DNA of 17,178 bases. Origin: Thoreauomyces humboldtii. Taxonomy: Eukaryota; Chytridiomycota; Chytridiomycetes; Spizellomycetales; Powellomycetaceae. The stretch covers positions 1 through 17,178 of the forward strand of contig JADGJA010000482.1 of assembly GCA_027596035.1 (NCBI GenBank), read 5' to 3'. The translations under genes and the position numbers were made by a program. Below are positions 1 through 9,236 of this stretch, piece after piece (the stretch's first letter is position 1; each line of letters opens with the position of its first letter). Under the pieces are notes generated by a model. That model was not told the DNA's origin, did no database searches, and was given only the letters and a program-made list of their open reading frames with translations.

Positions 1-321
1 CCCCCCCCCGCCGTCCGCACAGCAAAAAGCTTATTTCTGGTCGACTGCTGCGCAGACGTGTCGTCGCCCCTCTGCGCCCTCCCTCTCACCCAAACCAGCT
101 GGAGGAGGGGTTCCCAAGGGACAGGCACCTTCACGCTGACTGCTTACGGGAACATGATCCCAATGTATGGAAGATTGGAAGACTGGAAAGCCTGGAGAAT
201 GCGCACCGAAGAGCCTGCCTTACAGCACGCAAACGATTTCCGGTGCCCCCGCGACACACACCTCACTGATGCGTGACTCGCAATTCCGTTATCAACGCAC
301 CGCTCAACACCAAGGCCTTGT

Positions 322-343
322 GAGAGAGAGAGAGAGAGAGAGA
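322..343. repeat. GA dinucleotide microsatellite, about 11 units
   Basis: A perfect run of alternating G and A. It is the first of three GA-rich tracts upstream of the peptidase gene. Such tracts are often promoter-proximal in fungi and vary in length; no function can be read from it directly. Confidence 0.9.
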
Positions 344-487
344 CTCATATTCGGGAAGTTGAGGTGTCGGTGTGTCCTCGCGTCTCCGTTGACCTCCGCT
401 GTCCGTGAGTTCCGGTTCGAGACGCGGGTAGAGCACGCTATTTTTACGAGCAGCAGGACCCACTGAAAGGAAGCAGTTGAGGCTACA

Positions 488-548
488 AGAGAGAGTGAGA
501 GAGTGGGGGGAGAGACGGGGAGAGAGAGAGAGAGACGGGGAGAGAGGG
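488..548. repeat. GA-rich imperfect microsatellite with embedded G runs
   Basis: Purine-only stretch mixing GA repeats with runs of four to six G. The G runs at about 505-510, 517-520 and 537-540, with further runs just downstream, are spaced so that a loose G-quadruplex is possible. Reverse-strand open frames across it translate to Ser-Leu repeats and are artefacts of the repeat. Confidence 0.85.
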
Positions 549-731
549 ACGATCGGGGACGACAAAGCTCCTGGCTGTCAAATGCAAGTTGAGGCCAGTT
601 GATGACGGGAGCCAGGGCGGCAGAGCCAGACTGGAAAGCAGGGAGCCTTCCGAAGGCGACCACTCACAGGTCCATCTATCCCTGGCCAGCACTTTTTGGG
701 TGCCACTCACGGTTCAACCCGTCACGGGGGC

Positions 732-752
732 AAGAGAGAGGAGAGAGAGAGA
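732..752. repeat. Short GA-rich tract
   Basis: Third GA-rich purine tract of the region, interrupted by one GG. It lies on the same strand as the other two, so the coding strand of the downstream peptidase gene is purine-rich over this interval. Confidence 0.8.
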
Positions 753-1443
753 AAATCTTTCACCATACTTGGTCATCCTCTATTTCGGCAATCGACTCAA
801 AAATCGAAAAGTGGTTATGTTGGGTAGATGACAGGGATTTTCGCGGTAATAAGCTCTAATGCTGCCAGTTCGCTTTTCAACGGGTCATATCGACCGACCG
901 ACCGTGACTTCTGATTCATCTCAAGAATCCACATTGTTACATGTCTGTGTGTGTTTCATGGTGTCTTCATCCCATGTTCGTCGGCGCGTGAACTTTTCAG
1001 TACAGCTTCGCGTTGTGGCATGCGCGGGAAGGCAGTGTACTGTCGACTGGCGAAGGAGAAACGAATCAAAGGCAGCAGACACTGGCAAGAGTTGACAGCC
1101 ATGATAAACCTGCTACTTTTCCATCAAGGTAAGCAACAGCCGGTCTCTCTTTCATCCGAAAGTACAATCCGTTTCAGCTTGTTCATCACTGCGAGCAGAA
1201 GCAGGGTTCCATCAATTGACTGGAAAATATCGTCTTATTTCACAGCTGTCTGATCGCGTTTCTCATAAGCGCGCTTTTCTTTAGCTGACCTACCTCGGCG
1301 CCCCTGCATTGCATACTACTATTCATATACATTACCACGTTGCCACGTCTTCACGTTCTTTTCTTATTGTTGTTTTCTTTATCGAGGAACGCAAACTTCA
1401 AGGTAGCAGTCTAAACTCGTTTGCCGGTTGCCCCAGTTGTACT

Positions 1444-1479
1444 GCTTGCGCGGCTTGCGCTGTTTGCGTCGTTTGCATC
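1444..1479. repeat. Four imperfect 9-bp tandem repeats
   Basis: Four consecutive 9-base units of the form GYTTGCRYN. In one frame they give a Cys/Ala/Val-rich periodic peptide, but that frame has no ATG and short length, so I treat the repeat as non-coding. Confidence 0.7.
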
Positions 1480-1810
1480 GGTCGCAAGAAGTGGGTCATA
1501 AGCAGACAGAGCATCGGGGCCGCGTGGATAGGAAAGTGGTAAGCACGGACGGGCCTCTACCAGGCGCCCCATCATCACAGGTACCGTCACTTGTTTTCGT
1601 GGGATTGTAAAACACAGCTTGCTCGGTTGCTTAAAATGCTCCGGTCTGACAAAACATTTGGGCTGTCGAGTTGATCCACGATTCATCGACCATCACCAGG
1701 ACCACAAAACCCCCGCTCAAAAGGTAGAAACCCTCCACCACCACCACCCGCCGCACAACCGTCGGCAATCTGCATCTTCAGTCGATTTCCACAATCCACC
1801 ACTCTCGCGG

Positions 1811-3896
1811 ATGCCTCGCTTGTTCATGGCTTGTCTGAATCTAGTTTCCGACCTCTGCGGCCATCAGACGACGGACACGGGTCCTGCCGAAGAATCCACG
1901 CTTCGAACCGGTTCCAAAGAAAAACCGAAATACGACAACGATGGCGCACAGCATCGGGTCTGGCATGAAGATGCGCAAGAAGAAAGCTTCATGACTCCCT
2001 GCAGCATCGGCAGCTCCTCTGCCTTAAAGTCACCTGACGGTCCAACAAAGACGTCCTATGCAGAAAACCATGTATCAATCAGCGCTTCGATTGCCGACAG
2101 CAAAGTGAGCCTTTTCAAACGTCTAGATCTTACCATCACCCCGAACTTCGATCAAGTTTCGCGGGCCGCCACGGCGCTTCACATCAGGCTCGCTGTCCAG
2201 TCACCTGATGCGGTTCCCGAAAAAGCCTTCCTCTGGCTCTACAATGTGGTGAGACCCCTCGTTGAGAGGGATCCGCGCGATTAAGCTGTTCAGCTCATGT
2301 CTTCTGTTTGTCTTTGTGATGCAAAAGATTGGGAACACGCCTAGCCAGAGATACGGCGACCAGGACAACGACCTTGAGGCCACCGACGATGCCGGTTCCC
2401 TGCCGCTTACGTTCCGCGACGAAGAAGAGGGTTCTGTCCGACGGTGGTATGTCTCACGCCCTACCGTCAGCGACGTTGTCGTGGCCTTTACAGCCACCCC
2501 GCGGATGGTAGACAGGACTACGCCAATGGGTCCTCGCGAGGACTTGCGGGCAGATACCGAGGGCCTGCTCACGGCGGGCAGCACCATCATACCGATTCCC
2601 GTGGATTTGGAGGGATGCGACAAGGCAGTATACGAGCACACGGTCCGATGGAACCTCGAGGGCGCGCCCGCGGGCACTCGGACGGTCTGGACGTTCGGGG
2701 AAGGACCGGAACCCCAGAGAAAGGTCGGTGGCGCCGACATCTTGACCAGGACGGTGTACGCCGTCGGACCGATTCAATCTCACGACCGGGGCGACCAGAA
2801 GGATACGACGAAGGACGATTATTTCGGATTCTACTGGTTTGGGAACCTCCCACCCAACTTGGTGGATCTCCCAGCCATCAACAAGGTCCTCTTTGAAAAG
2901 ATGTCCGTCTTCTTCAAGGATCCTCCGTCCGTCGGTAACCCGTACCGTATCTTCGTCCGCAAGGCAACACCCGCGCCTGGTTTCGGCGGATCCGCCTTCC
3001 ACCGAAGCTACATTTTCGAGTACGACAGCCGGATTGCGTATGCATCCGACGTCCACATCGCCGATCTCCTGGCCCACGAGATGGTCCACAACTGGCCCCT
3101 CCTCAACGACTTTCCTGGGACGACGAGGGAAGCGGACGAAGACGTCGGGTGGTATAGCGAAGGGATCGCTGTTTACTACTCTGCGCTGTTACCGTATCGC
3201 TTCGGTCTCATCCCAGAAAAGGAATACATCGCCCTTCGGAACAATGCCCTCACTGCGTACTACACCAATCCGCTCGTCAACTTGCCAAACAGCGAGGCCA
3301 AGAGGATCGCCTGGACCACCGCTAACGCTCTCACCCTCCAATACTACAGAGGGTTCACCTACCTCGTTCAGGTTGACTCGCTAATCCGCAAAGCGTCCGG
3401 TGGTGCTAGGAGTGTCGACGACATCGTCCTCGTCCTTTTGGACAGGAAGCGAAACGGACGAGAGGATTACGCCGAGACGGACTGGATGGAGCTCCTGGGC
3501 CAGGAGATAGGGGCTGAGCTCGCAGCTGCCGTCCAGCGGGATATGGCTGATGGACACACTATTGTCCCGGTGGCGGACTGTCTGGACGGGTTCCGACTGG
3601 TCCGCTTCGATCAGGAGCCGGTGGACTTTGGATTCGACTTGCAGTCGCTGGATCCATCTGTCTGGATGATACAGGGACTGAAGAAGGGGAGCCGGGCGGA
3701 TCTTGCTGGTGTGCGAGAAGGGGATCGGGTCACGGAGGTGTCGTACCTGGCCCTGTTGGACTGGGACCATTTGGGCCTGTTTACAATGAAGGTGCAAAGG
3801 GACGGAGTAGACCTGAGGTTCGAGTGGTGGCCTCGGGCTTGGGAAAAGGTAGAGAGCTGGCAGTGGGTGCAGCGAGAGGGGCTGCGTAACTCATAA
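1811..3896 (+). CDS. M61-family metallopeptidase with C-terminal PDZ-like domain
   Basis: Exons 1811-2248 and 2328-3896 join in phase 0 across a 79-bp intron (GTGAGA...CAAAAG) to give 668 residues. The zinc motif HEMVH lies at residues 396-400, and GWYSEG places the third ligand, Glu424, 24 residues beyond the second His. This HExxH...WxSEG order is typical of peptidase family M61 (glycyl aminopeptidase-like). Residues about 90-300 read as the family's N-terminal beta-rich domain, and the join restores its continuity. From about 587 the sequence reads as a PDZ fold with a GLKKGSRADLAGVREGD core, matching the PDZ that follows the catalytic domain in M61 enzymes. Expected role is metal-dependent aminopeptidase; substrate and location are unknown. 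The first 85 residues are low-complexity. The start at 1811 is the first in-frame ATG of the open frame; an upstream coding exon is possible. No convincing signal peptide is seen in this form. Confidence 0.85.
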
Positions 3897-4055
3897 GGCG
3901 TAATATAGAAACTGTACTGTACTGCAACTGTAAGATACCTGACATGAACCTCTGACCAAGGAGCGGTGGAGACACCTGGACTTTGCCCAGTATTTGCATT
4001 TCGCTACTAGAATGGTCTGGCCCTCAACATAACAGAGGCGCCGGAGGAGATGACT

Positions 4056-4061
4056 AATAAA
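4056..4061 (+). terminator. AATAAA polyadenylation signal candidate for the M61 gene
   Basis: Exact AATAAA hexamer about 160 bases after the stop codon of the peptidase gene, on the coding strand. No other canonical hexamer was noticed close downstream of the other five genes. Confidence 0.5.
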
Positions 4062-4111
4062 AGCAAGCTGATCACTCGCCTTCCTTGACAAGGTGTATTG
4101 CTCTCAAGACG

Positions 4112-4148
4112 TGCAATATCTCGGGTATCTAGAAGGCGAGATATTGCA
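4112..4148. repeat. Perfect 12-bp inverted repeat with 13-base loop
   Basis: Left arm TGCAATATCTCG (4112-4123) and right arm CGAGATATTGCA (4137-4148) are exact reverse complements. The 13-base spacer contains TCTAGA. It sits about 50 bases past the AATAAA of the upstream gene and over 800 bases before the next start codon. It could be an RNA hairpin near the transcript end, a dyad protein-binding site or a remnant of a small mobile element; nothing decides between these. Confidence 0.85.
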
Positions 4149-4471
4149 GGTTTGTGGGCGGCCGGGGCAAGGGATGGCATCGCAGACCGCCAGCAAGGAT
4201 AACAAGGCGACAGGTCCATCGGCAATTGCCGTCCAGCATATATGCGATAAAAGCTGGATCGTCAGCAGAAGCGAAGAGATGACCAGTGCTGCACGGACAT
4301 CAAAGTGCAAAGACCTCCCCTGATTAAACCTCAAAGCCGAGCCGGAATGCTGTTCGTCTGTCGAAAGCGAGGCGGACAGCACGCCTAACCCCTCATCGCA
4401 TTCTTTCGGTATTTTGACTTGTCCGTACTTGCTGTTTGCTCATCCGGCGCGGATCCGTCGGCAACGCCGCG

Positions 4472-4564
4472 GTAAGTAAATCTTGAGGAGATCGGACTGG
4501 CAGCCCGACCGTGAATGTCTATCTGATGTCTATTACCACATCTTCTATGCACTGCTAAAAACAG
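4472..4564 (+). other. Putative 5' leader intron of the F-BAR/RasGAP gene
   Basis: Starts with the strong donor GTAAGT and ends in AAACAG, with a GCTAA branch-like element close to the acceptor. Length 93 bp, slightly longer than the coding introns. No matching coding exon is seen on either side, so I place it in the untranslated leader. Confidence 0.35.
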
Positions 4565-4960
4565 ATCTAGGCGAATTCAAACGCAAGTTTGCTAACTCAT
4601 CCGCGTGGGTGTGCGGCATGCGTCGCAGAACCCTATGATCGCTGTTCCTACCGGTAGCGCAACTTACCCCTCAAGTGGTTCCAACGATGGCATGTCTGCC
4701 CCCAACCTTACCTGCACGGTAGCCAGGCATCGAAAGTCGTATTCGACCTCACTCTTGGAAACCCCGGGGTCGACAGCCCCACAAATGGCTAAAAATACCT
4801 TGCCGTGCTTTATATGGACCTCGGAGCGACCCCCGTATGGTCGACTTAGTGCGAAGAGGCTGAGAGAGGGATGTCCAAATCCTCCATTTTCCGTCCTCTC
4901 AGAAGCTTCACTATCCATCGGAAGTAATTCGCAACAGAAGGGCAGCTTTCTTTTGAAGAC

Positions 4961-7900
4961 ATGGGCCTGTCGACCATCGCGGGTTACGCCGAAGAGTCCA
5001 CCCGACAATGCCGCGAACTCGTCGCTTTCTGGAAACGCAGGCAGGAGATTGAGCACGAATATGGCACAGCTCTGGGTAAGCGTTACGATCTCGTGACTCT
5101 CTCGGTACTTTCTATCTTACGCCATGTGCAGCGGAGCTTTGCCACGGTTATCATAAGAATGCTTGGGAGGGGATGCGGCCGCATCACTTTCTCTCAGTGC
5201 TCAATACGTCGGGTCCGGTATCGGCCGACTCGTTCCGCGCGCAGCTCCTCGGGACGTCATTATGGACCGCAGCGTTTGATGCCGCCAGTCAGCTCCAGAC
5301 GCTCGCAGAAGCGCACATTCAGGAGGCAGCTCAGCTCCAACGCAACGTAATCGACCCGATGCACGGTCACCTGCGCGAGATGAAAGCCATGAGGAGGACG
5401 CATCAGGATCGCGGACGAGAGTTAACCCAACAGCTGCAGGATGTTTATACGGAGTGTCGGCGTGCAAAACAGGACTACGACAAGGCGCAAATCGCAGCGG
5501 TGGAGAGTGTGGACAGCTTGTCGAAGGCCCAGCTTCGTGCTGACCGCAGAAAGGACCTGGAAAGGTTGCAGTCAAAAGCCACATCAGCAATTGAACGAGT
5601 GACTATAGCGGAGGAGGTTTTACGGAATTGCGAGGAGCATCGAGCTGCAGCTCAGCAGGAGCACTTTGAAGTTCAGATACCCACCTTTTATCAGGTATAG
5701 TCGGAAACTCCCTGAACCGTATTTGCGTACTAACTCCATGACACCAGGAGGTGCTTGCCTATGAGGACAAACGGCTTTCCCTGATCCGCAAGGGCTTGAA
5801 CGATGTAGCTTCTATCGACTGCGTCGATGTCAACTCGCGCTTCGCCGTTCTTACCGGCATCCAGGATATGATAAGCAGTATCGACCTCCGCAAAGACATA
5901 ACGGCCTTTGAAACACACCACCTAACCAACGACAGCAAGGACTTCAACCAAGCGTCGGTCCGAGGAATGGTTGGCGCAATGAAAGCGGGACGAGCATCGG
6001 TGAAGCGCGGCGACAATAGTGCTGGATGGAGCCAATGCTACCTCGCTCTGATGGCTGAGGATATGCTCCTGTACTGCTTTGATAGCGAGGATTCCGAACA
6101 GCCGCGCGAAGTCATCACTCTATCAGCATCTCAGGTCTACTCCTTAGATGACAGCTACTTTGGCCGCGCTCACTGCTTCCAACTGATACTGGACACTGAG
6201 TTCACTGCTGCCGGGTCGCCTATACGAGCGACACCATCATACACGAACTCTGCGCATTCCTCAAGTAGCATAACCTACAACTTCATCGCCGAATCCGCGA
6301 ACGATAAGCATGAGTGGATTCAGTGCATACGCAAATTTGCGTACTGCTGCAAAGCTTGCCATGCATCTGGGGAACTTAACAAGGGCGCCGGAATTCCTTC
6401 CCGGTCCCTCGGTCTGTGGGTGATGGAAGCCAAGGACCTCAAAGTAGCGGGCACGAATACATCCAACCCGCGATTGAATCCGTTCTGTGTGGTTCTGCTG
6501 AATGATGTGAAACAGGCGCGGACAAGCGTCAAAAAGGAGGACGCGCCCTTTTGGGGTGAAGAGTTTGCGTTTCAAGATATTCCACCATGTCAAACGCGTT
6601 TGCGACTCTTGTTCTTCAGCGGCGCCACGACACGGCTGGGAAAGGATCTCGAGGTCGGTACGTGTACCCCCAGTTTCCACATCATTTCAAGCACTCTGGA
6701 AACTTCCTGATGGTCTTGTTTGGCTCATCTAGGTTATGTGAGCATCAATCTCACGCGGCTGAAAGCCAATCGAAAGATCGAGGAGTGGTATCAGATTCGA
6801 CCGTTCCATCGAGACGATTCCCTCTTGGCGCAAGGACATATGGGATCCGTTCGCATAGCCTACCAGCTTTCCAATGAGCGATCCCTCCCAATGCCACTGT
6901 ACTCTGAACTTTTGGAGACGGTAACCGAGCCGCCCTTGACGTGTGTGCAGTTCATCGGCGCCCACCTCGACAAGCCGCAGCCGCGCGAGGTCTTTGCAAA
7001 AACGGTCTTGAACATCCTCGTAGCGTTCGACCGTGACGTTGCTGGTGTACAAGTTCTGACCCGAAAAGAAATCGAGTCAACAAGTAAGCTGTCAGTCTTC
7101 GATTTGCCGTATTACAGAGGCTTCCGCTCATCAATCGATCTAACAGGCGATCCTAACATAATGTTTCGTGGAAACTCCATTGCAACCAAGATTCTAGACC
7201 AGTACATGAAGATGGTCGCTGAGGGATACCTCCACGCAACGCTGCAATCGCTCATCCGAGGAGTTTACACCTCGAAAGAGAGCTGCGAAGTTGATCCCTC
7301 ACGACTTCCGCCGGGCAAGGAGAGCGAGCAACTGAAACGTAACTGGAAGAGGTTGCTCAATCACGCCACTATCTTCTGGGAGGCCATTCAACGTTCGGCC
7401 GAGAAGTGCCCACCAGAACTTGTGCACGTATTCTCCGATATGATTCAAGCGGCCGAAGCAAAGTTCGAGCGTACCGTCAAGTACGCGGCGGTGAGCGGCT
7501 TCATTTTCTTGAGGTTCTTTTGCCCTGCAATTCTTTCGCCGAAACTCTTCGGGATCATGACGGAGCATCCGCCGGACCCTTCCACGGCTCGAACCCTTAC
7601 ACTTCTGGCAAAAATCATGCAGAATCTAGCCAATCTTTCGGAATTTGAAGGGAAGGAGCCTCACATGTCTCCCGCGAACGCTTGGATCAATTCGCATCTG
7701 CATGAGATGAAGGGCTACATCCACCAGATCTCAAGCTCGGGCGACAATCGGGCGATGAGTGTTAAGCCCCGGATAGACCTCCGAAGGGAAAGTGCGGTGC
7801 TCCATCAGTGCATCAATGCTATATGGGGCGATCTCCAGCCCGCGATCGAAGCTCTACGACCAATTGACGACGCAGCTGAAGTCTTGCCGACCGCGAACGA

Positions 7901-9037
7901 CCCTTTGTTCAATCTGATTCCTATCATTGAGAAACTCAACGAGGCGTCCGAGCAGCAGGCCCATCGCAGTAGCGACAACTATTCTCAATCGGCGGGAGCA
8001 CTCGATGAAGATAGCATGAACGAATCTAGTCTCCCGCGCATGGCAGCGGCGTCGTACGATCCAAACACGACTTTAGCAATGGCTAGGGACATATCACACT
8101 TCAGTGATGAGCAGCTTTATAGCGGTAAGAAATACGGCTCGAGGTCGCAGCAGCAGTGCGCCGGAACATGTGTCTGAGGCAGGTCGCTTCTTCTTTTCTC
8201 CGTGTAGTGCATCAAACTGTTGGTCCGGATGACCCTGAGTACGAGGCCGGCTCGTCATACGCAGACGCCTGCACATTACGATCGACGCCAGGGACGGTCT
8301 CTTCCGGCCTGAACTTGCGAGCTGGCAACACCGCCGTCAACCCCGTCGGAAACACCCATAATCTCCTCGCGAGCGATTCCGTGTACCCGCACAGCATGCA
8401 GGACGGGATCCTGTCGAACGCTCTTTCCGCCCTACATGACGACGGCGAAGATGAATATCATCTGGCTCCCTCGAGTCCGATGAACTCATACACCGAGGCC
8501 GGGAGCAGTAGCTGGAAACAGAAGATGGGCATGGGATCGCGGAAGAAGCGAGACGCTCCCGTGGAACTCGAGCGGGGAAGAGAATCAGTCACGGATCGGA
8601 AGGGAGACTCGGCATCCACGAGCGGTGGCAACCTCGACGGCAGCTCTGTCTCCCAGGCCCAGACCTCGACGACGGATTCGACGTTGAGCGCTCGCAAGAC
8701 CACCAAGAATCTCTTCAACACCCTTAGGGGCGCAAAGGTCGGTGAAGCCATCAAAGCCATGCTAGCCGGTGGAGGCAACGCCAGTTCGTCGATTGGCGCG
8801 AGCTCGTCTAGAGGTACCGTTGGGAGCCGCGGGTCCGCCTCCAACCTCTTTATTCCCAGAACGGGATCCGACATTCTACTGCCTCAAACTTCTGCATCAA
8901 ACGTGGACGACCCTCCCCTCGTGCGTTCCGATTCTGAGAATCGTCGACTAGGGACGATAAGGTTGAAGCAGGGGGAGTCGTTCAATTCCAACCCGACGGA
9001 CCTTGAAGCGACGGCAAAGACAGTCCAGACGCTATGA
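4961..9037 (+). CDS. F-BAR / PH / C2 / RasGAP multidomain Ras GTPase-activating protein
   Basis: Exons 4961-5075, 5132-5694, 5748-6657, 6733-8124 and 8208-9037 join in frame to 1269 residues. Residues 1-280 form an F-BAR domain: the FCH-like start ends in RRQEIEHEYGTAL, then long heptad-rich helices follow. A PH domain spans about 303-430, with the conserved C-terminal-helix Trp416. A C2 domain spans about 443-565. The RasGAP domain, about 588-866, has the arginine finger Arg675 in MFRGNS and the FLR-motif Arg790 in FLRFFCPAILSP. Their spacing of 115 is almost that of human p120GAP (Arg789 and Arg903), so catalysis should be intact. The tail from about 880 is Ser/Gly-rich and disordered. Expected role: switch off Ras at curved or PIP-rich membrane. 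The FCH domain seems about eight residues short at its start, so a small upstream exon is possible; an in-frame TAA at 4925 precedes the chosen ATG. PH-C2-RasGAP recalls the SynGAP class; the F-BAR in front is the odd part. Confidence 0.9.
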
Positions 9038-9053
9038 CTTAGATGCGATGACC

Positions 9054-9061
9054 TTTTTTTT
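9054..9061 (+). other. T8 run just after the F-BAR/RasGAP stop codon
   Basis: Eight T residues begin 17 bases after the stop. Similar T runs follow the SCO1 stop (T9, 14183-14191) and the WOPR gene stop (T7, 16921-16927). They may belong to 3' UTR or poly(A)-site context. Confidence 0.35.
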
Positions 9062-9236
9062 ATCTTTATTGTACATAAATCCATTCTGCATTCCCAGCCG
9101 CCCTCTTTTCTGGGCGGAATCGGACGTTCGGACATTGCACCACTAGGAACTGGCCAAGCCACAGAAACAAACTCCCCAGTTATATCCTCCCCCCCAGGCA
9201 ACTGCAAAGCCAAACTCGACAAGAAACGTCGTCGAC

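Larger units (their letters stand above)
1..1810. other. Long non-genic 5' stretch, probable promoter/leader of the M61 peptidase gene
   Basis: No reading frame here looks like a real protein. The open frames are short, lack plausible methionine starts or merely read through GA repeats as Ser-Leu or Arg-Glu runs. The stretch holds a C-rich start (1-12), three GA-rich tracts, a short CGAC run (891-904) and a 9-bp tandem repeat (1444-1479). A good splice donor GTAAGC at 1129 with an acceptor TTTAG ending at 1284 could mark a 5' leader intron; GTAGCA near 1402 and GTAGAA near 1721 are further weak donors. An upstream short coding exon of the peptidase gene (an ATG at 1101 precedes the 1129 donor) cannot be excluded. 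Confidence 0.5.
3897..4960. other. Intergenic region between the M61 and F-BAR/RasGAP genes
   Basis: About 1.06 kb without a convincing gene. The first part should hold the 3' end of the peptidase gene (AATAAA at 4056-4061). A perfect hairpin follows at 4112-4148. The second part probably carries the promoter and 5' leader of the F-BAR/RasGAP gene, with a good leader-intron candidate at 4472-4564. An open frame from about 4636 into 5096 overlaps the first F-BAR exon in another frame and shows no domain; it may act as an upstream ORF or be chance. Confidence 0.5.

Noticed and set aside
410..430. GGTTCGAGAC, similar to a tRNA B box
   Set aside because: No A box or cloverleaf arms can be paired around it.
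304..663. Minus-strand open frames across the GA tracts
   Set aside because: They encode Ser-Leu-Pro repeats dictated by the microsatellite, with no domain and no splice support.
2201..3089. Several minus-strand and alternate-frame ORFs inside the M61 gene
   Set aside because: They are shadows of the strongly recognisable M61 frame and show no family resemblance.
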